Positions 53,691 to 62,388 of a DNA stretch of 64,000 nucleotides are shown in pieces. Within the stretch, counting starts at the first letter, position 1; each line of letters begins with the position of its first letter. Position numbers and translations under genes: made by a program. The DNA lies in assembly GCF_000233715.2 (NCBI RefSeq), contig NC_021184.1, positions 3,124,001 to 3,188,000 of the forward strand, written 5' to 3'. This stretch comes from Desulfoscipio gibsoniae DSM 7213 (GTDB taxonomy: Bacteria > Bacillota > Desulfotomaculia > Desulfotomaculales > Desulfallaceae). The notes under the pieces are model-generated. The model was given only the letters and a program-made list of their open reading frames with translations, was not told where the DNA came from and did not search any database.

Positions 53691-54209
53691 CTAAGGCCTG
53701 TAGACGGGTGGTTTAATTAAGTAATCCTTGATTTTACCGTATTCGAGATACTTATCATATATTTTCATTTCTTCGACCATAAAAGACATAAATAAATCCC
53801 TAATTTTCGGTGAAGTACTGTGAATAAAGGCCATGTTATGAACCGGTAAAAAGGCTTGAATGCCTCTTAGTATCCGTCTGTAAATCTGTTTATCAGATAT
53901 CAACTCAGCATTTACCGTCTTTTGAACATTTTTTGGTGGCCTATTAGGTAAAGGAATGCCATAGTTCAAAAGCTCTTTTTCTAATAACTTGATATGCTTA
54001 GTAAGAGTCTTGCTGCCGGAATTAAGAACTAACTTTAAATCATTATCTTTAACGAAGCTGTTTAAAAGATTGGTAACATGAATGACGTTATATCTCTGCA
54101 TCAAATGATTCCAGAGATGATAAACCTCACTTACATTTATATTTTCTTGTTTATCCATGAGAGACTTGTCTAATTCAGAGATTTTTCCAATGTACTTGAA
54201 TATCTTCAT
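53691..54209 (-). CDS. DUF3231 protein 1
   Basis: A helical protein of 172 residues: VSEVYHLWNHLMQRYNVIHV, LLNYGIPLPNRPPKNVQ, FLPVHNMAFIHSTSPKIRDL and a KPPVYRP end. This is the DUF3231 ferritin-like pattern (Y-G-I-P-x-P-x-R-P-P). Members are frequent in spore formers, often as tandem copies. It is the neighbour of its paralogue at 54234, and its 3' end runs into the helicase reading frame. Confidence 0.75.
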   Translation of the reverse strand: MKIFKYIGKISELDKSLMDKQENINVSEVYHLWNHLMQRYNVIHVTNLLNSFVKDNDLKLVLNSGSKTLTKHIKLLEKELLNYGIPLPNRPPKNVQKTVNAELISDKQIYRRILRGIQAFLPVHNMAFIHSTSPKIRDLFMSFMVEEMKIYDKYLEYGKIKDYLIKPPVYRP

Positions 54210-54233
54210 GATATCAACCTCATTTTTTAAATT

Positions 54234-54800
54234 TTATGGACGATAGACAGGCGGTTGATTCAAAAAGCCTTTTAATTTACCGTATTCAACCAACATTTCC
54301 TGTAATTCAATAGTCAAGATTAAGTGATTTTTTAAGCCTTTTCTGACGTCAGGGGTGGTACTTTGCATAAAGCCGATGCCGAGAATAGGAAAAAATGCAG
54401 CAATAACTTCATAGAACATTTGAAAAATGTCCCTGTCGCTAATAGACTCTATATGAACCGTCGAACTTACATCTGCCGGCGGTCTCATGGGAAAAGGCAA
54501 ATCATAATCGCGCATTAATGCTTCCATATCTTCAATTCCTACGACAAGGCCTTCTTTGACCTTATTTTTTATGATTATTAAATCATTATCTTCGATCATA
54601 TGTTCAAAAATCTGCAAGGTTTCCAAGGCATCCAACTTGCTGACTAAAACATCCCAAATATAAAAAACTTCAACTACATTAATAATTCTTTGTTTTTCCT
54701 TGGTTGACTTACCCATATCAGCTACTTTTTGGACTTTATCCATTAAATCTACTATTTTTAACACTCCTTTTTGTTTCTGCTTTATTATAATTTCCACCAA
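54234..54800 (-). CDS. DUF3231 protein 2
   Basis: A protein of 188 residues: VVEVFYIWDVLVSKLDALET, RDYDLPFPMRPPADVSSTVH, FFPILGIGFMQSTTPDVRKG and the same end QPPVYRP. About 35-40 percent like the protein at 53691, with a 24-base gap. Likely a tandem duplication; the role in spore or stress biology is inferred from the family. Confidence 0.75.
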   Translation of the reverse strand: MVEIIIKQKQKGVLKIVDLMDKVQKVADMGKSTKEKQRIINVVEVFYIWDVLVSKLDALETLQIFEHMIEDNDLIIIKNKVKEGLVVGIEDMEALMRDYDLPFPMRPPADVSSTVHIESISDRDIFQMFYEVIAAFFPILGIGFMQSTTPDVRKGLKNHLILTIELQEMLVEYGKLKGFLNQPPVYRP

Positions 54801-55016
54801 CTTTTTCTATTATACTTTTAGAATCGAATTTGACAGTTTACCCCCAAATTGAGGTTCCTACCACCCGACGAACCCAGTGAAATTAAGGGTAGATGTTTTA
54901 GAAATCTCAAGAGCATAGTGTCACGCTTTTCATATAATTATTATTAGCATATGGCTTACGATGTAAGTCCATCTTAAGAGCATAGGGAGAGGAGCGGCCA
55001 AACTCCATAACTCTTT

Positions 55017-55168
55017 ATTATACTCCCACTCATATTGTTACTTCGAGCAACCCGTCCACCACTTTTACGGATCTGGTTGATGGAAACTATAGAATATACG
55101 TTGTCAACGCTGATCCTTCAACCTCTTGGTCCGGTACTATCTACATGTTGTATACGTATCTTGGGTAA
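55017..55168 (+). pseudogene. Small-protein family fragment (relative of 60267)
   Basis: The frame reads TPTHIVTSSNPSTTFTDLVD, then GNYRIYVVNADPSTSWSGTI to a stop. This is the C-terminal half of the protein at 60267 (TPIHTVTSSNRSTVFTNMIA, then GNYQL). The N-terminal half and the leader are missing. The following hairpin also corresponds. Confidence 0.65.
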
Positions 55169-55185
55169 ATTGCGTGATAACACAA

Positions 55186-55222
55186 GAAGCGGCCCGTTCA
55201 CTTGCAGTGGGCGGGCCGTTTC
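55186..55222 (+). terminator. Terminator after the small-protein fragment
   Basis: AGCGGCCCG / CGGGCCGTT stem, like the one at 60587. It lies between convergent genes. Confidence 0.6.
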
Positions 55223-55339
55223 CATAACTTAAGGAACACGCGAGATCATTAAGCATGCACAACAAAATTCAACATATCTGACGGTTCCTGCAGTAACCAG
55301 TTAATCCAAATATTGTCGGAAGCGTTATTTTAGGGATAT

Positions 55340-56404
55340 TCAATTAATTGGCACAGTAATGGCCAGTTGTGGTATGTTTGGACAGCTTCCTTCTGTGACA
55401 CCCTCTTCGTACATAACCGCCAAAACAGGTTCAACAATAATGGACTTTACATCATCTGGCGGTGTTAAACATCGAAGTATTAGATCGTCCCAAACTACTT
55501 CATTTCCGACTTCTTTCGGGGGATTTATAGCTGTGAACCCTTCGTAAATGGGTGGTTTATGGCTTGATGTATAAACGGTAAATTCCATACCGTTTAAAGG
55601 CATGTAAATCGGGAGTCTGTTGTTCATCTGTAGTGGCTGGCGTACTTGCATTGAAATGGTTGTATATACCGGCCCTTTATTTACTTTGTTAACAGTGATT
55701 GTAATCCCATCATGGGTTTTGCTTGCATCCTTTGGATGAAATGTTTCAATGGCATTATCTATCGCTTCACTGGAAACCGAAACAGATAATGTCCAATTTC
55801 CTTTTATTGTACCTACCTGGTAAATAGGAATCGTCAGCATGCCGCTTCGGGACACCTGATCAGATGATAGGTACCAAACGATATCACCACGGTACGTATT
55901 TGGCAATACCAAATAATCTTTCCCCGTGGCACCATCAATAGGAAGCGGTTTACCGTTCAATAGAATTTTTGCCACAGTAAGGTTTATTTGTGAAACATCA
56001 ATCGGTTCGTACCCTTCCGGCACCTGAATAGCATAAATTAATATCACCTGATTGCCATCGTAATAGGCTTTTGGCACAGACACGGTAATTCCTTTGTCAG
56101 TTACCGATGGGTTAGCTTCCGACGCGTACTGGTTTAGTTTAGGGATGTTAGTAAACGAGTATAACTCGCCAATGATGGGTACCTTTTGCAATACCTTGGC
56201 CATCACCGGTGAAACGAAACCAGAGATACCAATCGCCATGATTAATAATATTGCAGCATAGGCTCCGTAAGCAAGCAGTCGACGTTTCCAGTTCGCTTTT
56301 TTACGTTTGCGTCCACGGCTTTGTTTGACTTGTTTCCATGTCTTATGGGATACATTGATCCGTGCAGCATCTTCTGTTAATGCTTTGTGAAATATGTCAG
56401 ACAT
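55340..56404 (-). CDS. DUF4179-type anti-sigma membrane protein, copy A
   Basis: A protein of 354 residues. The inside part starts MSDIFHKALTEDAARINVSH and ends in a KRKKANWKRR patch; the membrane helix is LLAYGAYAAILLIMAIGISGF; the outside part begins VSPVMAKVLQKVPIIGELYS and is beta-rich. It pairs with the sigma gene it overlaps by 8 bases. The paralogue at 60724 shares the layout, but only about half of its residues. Confidence 0.8.
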   Translation of the reverse strand: MSDIFHKALTEDAARINVSHKTWKQVKQSRGRKRKKANWKRRLLAYGAYAAILLIMAIGISGFVSPVMAKVLQKVPIIGELYSFTNIPKLNQYASEANPSVTDKGITVSVPKAYYDGNQVILIYAIQVPEGYEPIDVSQINLTVAKILLNGKPLPIDGATGKDYLVLPNTYRGDIVWYLSSDQVSRSGMLTIPIYQVGTIKGNWTLSVSVSSEAIDNAIETFHPKDASKTHDGITITVNKVNKGPVYTTISMQVRQPLQMNNRLPIYMPLNGMEFTVYTSSHKPPIYEGFTAINPPKEVGNEVVWDDLILRCLTPPDDVKSIIVEPVLAVMYEEGVTEGSCPNIPQLAITVPIN

Positions 56405-56945
56405 CCTGAACGCCTCCTTTTACTTCCTTATTAATAGCCTGGGCAAGTATATGTCGTGCCCGATTAAGGCGATATTTGAGCTTTCCCAGTTTCCATCCGG
56501 CGGCCTCGGCGGCCTCGGCCTCCGTACATCCAATGAAATGTACCAGGACGACGGCGGTTCTCTCGCCATATGAGAGATGCCGCATGGCCTCGTCTATGAG
56601 CATTCGGCGTTCAGCCTGCTGGATATCGTCGCTTTGGCTGGAAAGACGAATTTCGTCAATGTTTATAACGGTCTTCCGCTTGCGTACTTTGTCCAGGGCT
56701 GTGTTCACTAAAATTCGGTAGAACCAGCTGCGAAACGCGCGTACATCTTGTAATTGTTGTCTATGTACATAGAGTTTAAGAAACGCTTCCTGGGCGACTT
56801 CCTCGGCATCGTGTTGATGCCTTATAATGAGCCAGCAAGTTCGAACAGCTTGATCCCAACTAAGCTGGAATAACTCCTCGTACGCTTGCTCTTCTTTATG
56901 GCGCACACGTTCGATAATTTCCTCCGGTATATCCACCTGATTCAC
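56397..56945 (-). CDS. ECF-type sigma factor, copy A
   Basis: A protein of 182 residues: region 2 (HDAEEVAQEAFLKLYVHRQQ and AFRSWFYRILVNTALDKVRK) and region 4 (LSYGERTAVVLVHFIGCTEA, then AAGWKLGKLKYRLNRARH). Its DNA is nearly identical to the sigma gene at 61820 over about 480 bases, up to region 4. GGGAGTG precedes the ATG. The shared upstream element at 56951 suggests that the gene controls itself. Confidence 0.9.
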   Translation of the reverse strand: MNQVDIPEEIIERVRHKEEQAYEELFQLSWDQAVRTCWLIIRHQHDAEEVAQEAFLKLYVHRQQLQDVRAFRSWFYRILVNTALDKVRKRKTVINIDEIRLSSQSDDIQQAERRMLIDEAMRHLSYGERTAVVLVHFIGCTEAEAAEAAGWKLGKLKYRLNRARHILAQAINKEVKGGVQDV

Positions 56946-56950
56946 TCCCT

Positions 56951-57000
56951 TCTATAATATAGACGTTGGAAATGGAGAAATCGTAGGATTGAATTTGAAA
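56951..57000 (-). promoter_or_regulatory. Shared sigma-operon upstream element A
   Basis: On the minus strand ATCCTACGA and CGTCTATATTATAGA stand 17 bases apart. The same element lies at 59939 and 62389, each just before a sigma gene. CGTCTA is typical of ECF -10 boxes, so this is probably an ECF promoter. Confidence 0.6.
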
Positions 57001-57044
57001 ATTTTTTATAATCCTTACGGCACAGTAAGAGCCAATAAAGTGTA

Positions 57045-57200
57045 GTTTTGGAATTAATTAAACTTTTCAAGAGACCATAAAAAAATCCCTTATTCTATAC
57101 AAAAGGAAAAGGGATTTTTTTTGATTTTAGGTTGTATTCCTATCGTCTAATTTGCCTTTATAAGTGAAAGGGTCAACTGAAATAGAAATTTCCAATGAAA
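57045..57200 (+). repeat. Degraded copy of the rsoA-tail/terminator/leader repeat
   Basis: Starts with the last codons of the RsoA-like gene (TTGGAATTAATTAAACTTTT), then hairpin AAAAAATCCCTT / AAGGGATTTTTT, then ATCGTCTAATTTGCC and AAGGGTCAACTGAA. These match 60040-60190 and 63655-63790 in order. No small-protein gene follows. Confidence 0.7.
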
Positions 57201-57224
57201 ACTTGCGCCAGATAGTATCAAATT

Positions 57225-57263
57225 AACTAGAAAAGAGCAGGTCATACCTGCTCTTTTCTAGTT
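57225..57263 (-). terminator. Strong terminator of the gene at 57258
   Basis: Perfect 18-base arms AACTAGAAAAGAGCAGGT / ACCTGCTCTTTTCTAGTT with a 3-base loop; the stop codon TAG lies inside the stem. Confidence 0.75.
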
Positions 57264-57737
57264 AAAATTCGTTTTTTGATAATCCTGATAAAATTTGATT
57301 AAATAGTCTACTTCCTCTCTACTTGATCCAAGCTCTTTTATTAATACTTTTTGAATATAACCTTCTTCTATAGTCGAACCATTAGCCGGTCTGGTAGGAC
57401 TAATTAAGCCAAATATGGTTTGTCTTATCTTGATTCTGGCCATATCCTTTGCAGTCGGATTATTACCCTCTCCCCATACCCACTGTCCGTCAATCTGGCA
57501 AGGGAAATCATAAATAATATAGGCTGTACTGGGATCTTGATGCTTGTCAGATGCTGGACCTCCGGAAATTTGATAGTACCTTCCACCGATTGAAATATAG
57601 TGATTGAATTTTTCTAAAGCGATTTTTAAGTTATGTTTCATCCTGGTTTCCCATGCGAATTTGTCACTCTTGAGTATCTCGTTTTCTATATCTCTTACAC
57701 TTTTCGGGCGATTCTCCCATGACGCGATTGTAAGCAA
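57258..57737 (-). CDS. Hypothetical protein, possibly truncated
   Basis: A protein of 159 residues starting at TTG: SWENRPKSVRDIENEILKSD, HYISIGGRYYQISGGPASDK, YIIYDFPCQIDGQWVWGEGN and a helical end. No family recognised. The left border meets an unrelated nuclease fragment head to head, so the N-terminus may be lost. Confidence 0.45.
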   Translation of the reverse strand: MLTIASWENRPKSVRDIENEILKSDKFAWETRMKHNLKIALEKFNHYISIGGRYYQISGGPASDKHQDPSTAYIIYDFPCQIDGQWVWGEGNNPTAKDMARIKIRQTIFGLISPTRPANGSTIEEGYIQKVLIKELGSSREEVDYLIKFYQDYQKTNFN

Positions 57738-58201
57738 ATACCCCTTGACAACTGCCCTAACAGTTTACATGCCTAAAGTAAAGGACAAAGAAGATCGCAG
57801 CTTTCTTCTCGCCCGTGCGGATTTTGGCAGCACCTACCTGTATGCAGGAACATTCCACTTAGGTTTGGAAGGCGATAGCGAAAATCAGGCTCAACAGATA
57901 AAGGACGAGTTATACAACAACGGTTATTCAGATAAGAAATTGATTATTGGTGGCGACCTGAATGATAAAGAAGGTTCATCAGACACTTACAACAAAATGC
58001 TTTGGAATGTATTTCCCATGGCTGATACTGGACCTGGAGGTGTGTGTACAAATAATTGCTGGCCGGATGCTCCGGGCAAACCGAGAAAGATTGATTTTTG
58101 GTTTAAACGAGGTCTGGCAAATAGAAGAAGAAAAGAGTAAAGTATTGCCAATTGATATTTCTGATCACCGACCAGTGCTGGCTTATATCTATACCGGTTA
58201 A
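57738..58201 (+). pseudogene. Endonuclease/exonuclease/phosphatase (EEP) domain, C-terminal part
   Basis: The frame reads AIVSKYPLTTALTVYMPKVK, TFHLGLEG (His), LIIGGDLNDKEGSSDTY (D-x-N) and KIDFWF. It then needs a shift near 58110 to reach VLPIDISDHRPVLAYI with the final catalytic Asp-His. Start and N-terminal half are missing. Followed by a strong terminator. Confidence 0.7.
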
Positions 58202-58202
58202 T

Positions 58203-58235
58203 GAAAGGGGGGAGCATTCCCCCCTTTTCTTTTTT
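58203..58235 (+). terminator. Rho-independent terminator
   Basis: GGGGGGA / TCCCCCC stem followed by TTTTCTTTTTT on the plus strand, after the EEP fragment. Confidence 0.75.
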
Positions 58236-58245
58236 GTTTCTGATT

Positions 58246-59271
58246 TTAATCTCTGGTGACTTCAGTACTAATAAAATTGGCTATCGGTGTGCCATCTTTC
58301 AACAGTTTCCACACCCTTGTACAGTTTCCTGTATCTGAATCTGTAATTAACAAAACGTATTCCCCGTCACCTGTCTTAATCAAATCTACCACTTCCCAAT
58401 AATACATCTCATCTAAAGCTCCGTCAAAAATCTGTTGCAAAATGCCAGTACTCAGCCTATACCTGTATAGCTCCCAAGCGTGCCTGAAAAATAACGAATC
58501 ATCTTCATACTCTAATACTGGCACCCATGGGTCTCTAGTTTTTAGAATATCCTGAGGTTTATATGTATTTATTATATCCCCACTGCTATTTAGTTCTAAA
58601 ACAACCCGACTAAAATCATTATAGTGTGGCGGGTGAGTATTATTTTGTAATACAACAAAAAGATGATCATTTTTGCCTACTAAAAGTTTACTAAAATATG
58701 CATCTTGTTGACGTTGATTGGATGGCAAGTTATCAAAATCAAAAATTACATTTTCTTTACCCTCAGGCGTCATTCTTAACACCTGTTTGGCTGAAGAGAG
58801 ATAAAAATTACCTTTTTGATCCACATCTAATGAATTATAGTTGGACAGTAGTGCTGGCGGCTTTTTTTTAGAGAAGATCTTTTTTATCTCTTTTTTTTCA
58901 ACATCAATTAAGTTGAGAGTAGATTCTTGTACGACACCCTGTTCATATTGGCAATTTAAAACCACCAATTTTAAAGGGCTTACCACAGAAAAGTCTTCTA
59001 TGGTTCCTTTTTTAATTTCCTGCTCCTCAGGTATCCAGGCCATAAGGTCATAAATTTCCCCGTGGTCATACATTTTTATTGTTGAATAATTGTCTAAAAA
59101 ATATAGATAATGATCGTACGATTCTATCTGAGTAGGGTTATTTAGCTGGCTTTTTACTTTCCAGGATGCACTTGAACAGGAAGTTATTGTAGCTATAATC
59201 AGTAAAGACAAAACCACCAGAATGATTATTATCAAATGTGATATTTTCCCACAATCTTTAAGCATATTTTT
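58246..59271 (-). CDS. Membrane-anchored or lipoprotein, propeller-like
   Basis: About 340 residues. The hydrophobic anchor LIIIILVVLSLLIIATITSC ends in a lipobox-like Cys. A repetitive beta-rich outside part follows (YDHYLYFLDNYSTIKMYDHG, SLDVDQKGNFYLSSAKQVLR, KTGDGEYVLLITDSDTGNC), as in beta-propellers. The TTG at 59271 has GGGGGGG upstream. It lies directly downstream of the sigma gene at 59326 and is the likely partner or anti-sigma in place of a DUF4179 protein. Confidence 0.62.
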   Translation of the reverse strand, partial: KNMLKDCGKISHLIIIILVVLSLLIIATITSCSSASWKVKSQLNNPTQIESYDHYLYFLDNYSTIKMYDHGEIYDLMAWIPEEQEIKKGTIEDFSVVSPLKLVVLNCQYEQGVVQESTLNLIDVEKKEIKKIFSKKKPPALLSNYNSLDVDQKGNFYLSSAKQVLRMTPEGKENVIFDFDNLPSNQRQQDAYFSKLLVGKNDHLFVVLQNNTHPPHYNDFSRVVLELNSSGDIINTYKPQDILKTRDPWVPVLEYEDDSLFFRHAWELYRYRLSTGILQQIFDGALDEMYYWEVVDLIKTGDGEYVLLITDSDTGNCTRVWKLLKDGTPIANFISTEVTRD

Positions 59272-59325
59272 CAAATAGCCCCCCCCCATTAAGCTCATTT
59301 GGCCTTTTCCTTGCACAATTGCAAC

Positions 59326-59817
59326 TTACTTCGCAACAGAGTATTTTTCGGGCTGTCTGCTTTTTCCCGGAGGCGGTACTAGTTGTTTTCGCAATGCCCA
59401 CCGTCCCGTATTCAACAGCCGGGTTACCGCCGTTTTTTCTATACCAGTCATCTCTGCAATCTCGACATAACCCAGCCCTAATACTTCTCGCAAAACCAAT
59501 ACCAGCCTTTCTGCAGGCGGCAGCGTTAAAAGGGCTTCCTGAACTTTGTTTGTACTATTGTTCTTTTTTGGTAAGCTTCTTTTATCTTTAGGTGAGTTTT
59601 TACCCAGGCTGGATGTGGCTTTATTTATGTATATTAAACAGAGGCTTTTCAAAGCTGTGTTTAAGTTTATATTGCCGTTTAATGCGTTAAAAACATCCTT
59701 TAATAGCTTTTGGGTTTCCCTATGACTGCCGGTTAATCTGTAGCCTGTGTTGTAGAGTAAATTTACTATTTGTTCGGAGGAATTACCCCGTTTAGATATT
59801 TCCCTCAGTTTGGGCAT
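59326..59817 (-). CDS. Sigma-70 family (ECF-like) factor
   Basis: A protein of 163 residues. Region 2 is weak (EQIVNLLYNTGYRLTGSHRE, TQKLLKDVFNALNG); region 4 is clear (ALLTLPPAERLVLVLREVLG, GYVEIAEMTGIEKTAVTRLL). A basic, Ser/Pro-rich linker lies between. It is preceded by the same upstream element as the other two sigma operons of this region, so it belongs to the same circuit. Confidence 0.8.
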   Translation of the reverse strand: MPKLREISKRGNSSEQIVNLLYNTGYRLTGSHRETQKLLKDVFNALNGNINLNTALKSLCLIYINKATSSLGKNSPKDKRSLPKKNNSTNKVQEALLTLPPAERLVLVLREVLGLGYVEIAEMTGIEKTAVTRLLNTGRWALRKQLVPPPGKSRQPEKYSVAK

Positions 59818-59938
59818 GGTCCCTTCTCCTTCTTGTTTAAAATCGCTTTAACATGCGGCATCAAGTTCTAAATTAACCTTGGACACTCTCCTCTCACACC
59901 TCTCAACTGCAAAGTAAGCCGATCGTTAAATTTACTAT

Positions 59939-59990
59939 CTCTATAAATATAGACGTTGGAAATAGGGAAATCGTAGGATTGAATTTGAAA
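59939..59990 (-). promoter_or_regulatory. Shared sigma-operon upstream element B
   Basis: Near-identical to the elements at 56951 and 62389 (CGTCTATATTTATAG and ATCCTACGATTTC on the minus strand), about 120 bases before the sigma gene at 59817. Confidence 0.6.
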
Positions 59991-60039
59991 TTTTTTTATA
60001 CAATCTTTAAGAGCGGGAAATACGTCATACAAAGTATTA

Positions 60040-60265
60040 TTTTGGAGTTAATTGAACTCTGCAAGAAGTCGGATTAAAAAATCCCTTATCCAATAAAAAG
60101 GAGAAGGGATTTTTTTATAATTTAGGTTGTATTTCTATCGTCTAATTTACCTTAATAAGTGAGAGGGTCAACTGAAAAGGAATTTTATGAGTTTGGGAAC
60201 GGCCATAAAAAAATTCCTTCGCTCCCTTCAGGGGCCTTTTAAATTATAGGAAAGGAGGTATTTGC
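60040..60265 (+). promoter_or_regulatory. Conserved leader of the small-protein gene, copy 2
   Basis: It has the RsoA-like 3' end relic, the AAAATCCCTT..AAGGGATTTT terminator, ATTTCTATCGTCTAATTTACC, AGAGGGTCAACTGAAA and a stem AAGGAATTTTATG / CATAAAAAAATTCCTT around GAGTTTGGGAACGGC, then a strong ribosome site. The 3' half is also found before the gene at 63877, which suggests a regulatory RNA leader. Confidence 0.65.
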
Positions 60266-60266
60266 A

Positions 60267-60566
60267 GTGGCTCAATATAGTTATCCTTTCGACGCATATC
60301 CGAATTACACGGTACCCCATGATGGCTCTACGTTTTATGTGGCTGGCAACGTGTCGGTAGCTATTTCAAATGCCAGAAGCGACGTATCGGACTGGGCGCT
60401 TGGGTTAATATTGCATAACCCGAATACCGGAAATAACACTCCTATTCACACAGTGACTTCAAGTAACCGGTCTACCGTGTTTACGAACATGATAGCTGGA
60501 AATTATCAACTTATTTTGAGAAGCGCTTCTGATTGGGTGATCGGCACCGTCACCATCTCTAATTAA
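60267..60566 (+). CDS. Small beta-rich protein behind a conserved leader
   Basis: A protein of 99 residues starting at GTG with GGAGG eight bases upstream: YSYPFDAYPNYTVPHDGSTF, VAGNVSVAISNARSDVSDWA, TVTSSNRSTVFTNMIAGNYQ, then SDWVIGTVTISN. It is polar, rich in Ser/Thr/Asn/Tyr and in alternating strands, with no signal peptide or cysteine. A relative's fragment is at 55017, and the start of another protein with the same leader is at 63877. Function unknown; probably an abundant product of the local sigma circuit. Confidence 0.7.
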   Translation: MAQYSYPFDAYPNYTVPHDGSTFYVAGNVSVAISNARSDVSDWALGLILHNPNTGNNTPIHTVTSSNRSTVFTNMIAGNYQLILRSASDWVIGTVTISN

Positions 60567-60586
60567 ATTGGTGCGACAACCCGGGA

Positions 60587-60623
60587 AACGGCCTGCTCAC
60601 CTAAAGTGAGCGGGCCGTTTCCA
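60587..60623 (+). terminator. Terminator of the small-protein gene
   Basis: GAAACGGCC-GCTCAC / GTGAGC-GGCCGTTTC, an almost perfect 16-base stem with a CTAAA loop, 20 bases past the stop. Confidence 0.75.
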
Positions 60624-60723
60624 TGACTCCGGAGAACCATACGCAATCTAAAATATATCCTGTGTACTATGACAGTCCTTTTGATCGCCGGCTAATTCAA
60701 GTGCTGCCGTAAATATAGGATAT

Positions 60724-61827
60724 TCAATTAAGTGGAACAGTAACAGCCAGTTGCGGCATCGTTGGACAGTTGCCCTCTGTTACACCCTTTTCATAAAGAA
60801 CCATCAAAATAGGTTCGATAACAATGGCCTTTACGTCGCTGGATGGAGTTTTGCATTCGATTGTAAAGTCCCAAATTTTTTCATTCCCGACCTCCTTAAA
60901 ATGTTGATCGTTAACTTTCGGAGAACTCAGCTTAATGACCTGGTGGTTTGTGTCGAGAATACGGAATTCCATCGGCAACCCGAAATCTTCAAGCAGGCTC
61001 GTCTTACTTACCGGCTTGCCATCCGCCCGTAATCCCTGGCGCAATTGCATGGTGATGTCGGTATATACCGGCCCTTTGATTACTTTACTGACGGTAAGTG
61101 TCATTCCATCATAGCTGGTGCTTGCATTCTGTGGAAACATAGTTTCGGCGCCACTATTTATTGCCGTACCGGAAACCGGGACAGATAATGTCCAGTCTCC
61201 CTTTACCATGCCTATCTGTTTAACAGGAATGGTCAGTACACTATCCTGGGGTATTGTCTGATCAGATGCCAGGTGATAAGACAAATATCCACCGTACATA
61301 TTTTTTGATACCAGCGAATCAGTGGACGAGGCGCCCAGAATTTTAAAACCTGAATAATCCCAAAGAGGTTTACCGTTCAGCTGAACTTTATTATCAATAT
61401 CAAGTAATATTTTAAGCTGTACATCCGGGGCAGGTATATACCCCTCGGGTACCTGAATGGCATAGAGCATATTTAGCCGCTTGCCGTCGTAATAGATTTT
61501 TTGCACAGAAAAGGTTATTCCCTTGTCGGTTACCGACAGGTCAGGTTCTGATGCATACTGGCTGAGCTTAGGATTATCCGACCAGTATAACTCACCAATG
61601 ATTGGCACTTTTTGCAAAGCCTTGGACATTACGGGTGAAACGAAGCCTAAACCGCCAATGACTATGATTACCAGTGCCGCGGCACTGGCATAGACCAGTA
61701 GCCGGCGTTTCCAGTCAGCCTTTCCACGTGCGCGCCTGTGACCCTGTTTGACTTGTTTCCATGTCATTTGAGGCACATTTATACGGGCAGCATCTTCCAT
61801 TAACGCCTTGCGGAATATGTCAGACAT
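60724..61827 (-). CDS. DUF4179-type anti-sigma membrane protein, copy B
   Basis: A protein of 367 residues with the layout of copy A: MSDIFRKALMEDAARINVPQ, basic KADWKRR, membrane helix LVYASAAALVIIVIGGLGF, then SPVMSKALQKVPIIGELYWS and a beta-rich outside part ending AVTVPLN. The ATG at 61827 has GGGGGGG upstream. It overlaps the sigma gene by 8 bases. The outside part has diverged far more than the neighbouring sigma gene. Confidence 0.8.
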   Translation of the reverse strand: MSDIFRKALMEDAARINVPQMTWKQVKQGHRRARGKADWKRRLLVYASAAALVIIVIGGLGFVSPVMSKALQKVPIIGELYWSDNPKLSQYASEPDLSVTDKGITFSVQKIYYDGKRLNMLYAIQVPEGYIPAPDVQLKILLDIDNKVQLNGKPLWDYSGFKILGASSTDSLVSKNMYGGYLSYHLASDQTIPQDSVLTIPVKQIGMVKGDWTLSVPVSGTAINSGAETMFPQNASTSYDGMTLTVSKVIKGPVYTDITMQLRQGLRADGKPVSKTSLLEDFGLPMEFRILDTNHQVIKLSSPKVNDQHFKEVGNEKIWDFTIECKTPSSDVKAIVIEPILMVLYEKGVTEGNCPTMPQLAVTVPLN

Positions 61828-62383
61828 ACTGAACCCCCCCTTTGTCAACCCCGTTTTTTATTTCCTCGTTTATCTCCCGAGCGAGAACACGCCGCCCACG
61901 ATTCAGGCGATATTTGAGCTTTCCCAGTTTCCATCCGGCGGCCTCGGCAGCCTCGGCCTCCGTACATCCAATGAAATGTACCAAGACGACGGCGGTTCTC
62001 TCGCCATATGAGAGATGCCGCATGGCCTCGTCTATGAGCATTCGGCGTTCAGCCTGCTGGATATCGTCGCTTTGGCTGGAAAGACGAATTTCGTCAATGT
62101 TTATAACGGTCTTCCGCTTGCGTACTTTGTCCAGGGCTGTGTTCACTAAAATTCGGTAGAACCAGCTGCGAAACGCGCGTACATCTTGTAATTGTTGTCT
62201 ATGTACATAGAGTTTAAGAAACGCTTCCTGGGCGACTTCCTCGGCATCGTGTTGATGCCTTAGAATGAGCCAGCAAGTTCGTACAGCTTGGTCCCAACTA
62301 AGCTGGAATAATTCCTCGTACGCTTGCTCTTCTTTATGGCGCACACGTTCGATAATTTCCTCCGGTATATCCACCTGATTCAC
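61820..62383 (-). CDS. ECF-type sigma factor, copy B
   Basis: A protein of 187 residues identical to copy A except for a few residues until region 4, then a different end (GRRVLAREINEEIKNGVDKG). All sigma motifs are intact. The near identity of the two sigma genes means that both probably read the same promoters, so the two anti-sigma proteins may sense different cues for one response. Confidence 0.9.
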   Translation of the reverse strand: MNQVDIPEEIIERVRHKEEQAYEELFQLSWDQAVRTCWLILRHQHDAEEVAQEAFLKLYVHRQQLQDVRAFRSWFYRILVNTALDKVRKRKTVINIDEIRLSSQSDDIQQAERRMLIDEAMRHLSYGERTAVVLVHFIGCTEAEAAEAAGWKLGKLKYRLNRGRRVLAREINEEIKNGVDKGGVQYV

Positions 62384-62388
62384 TCCCT

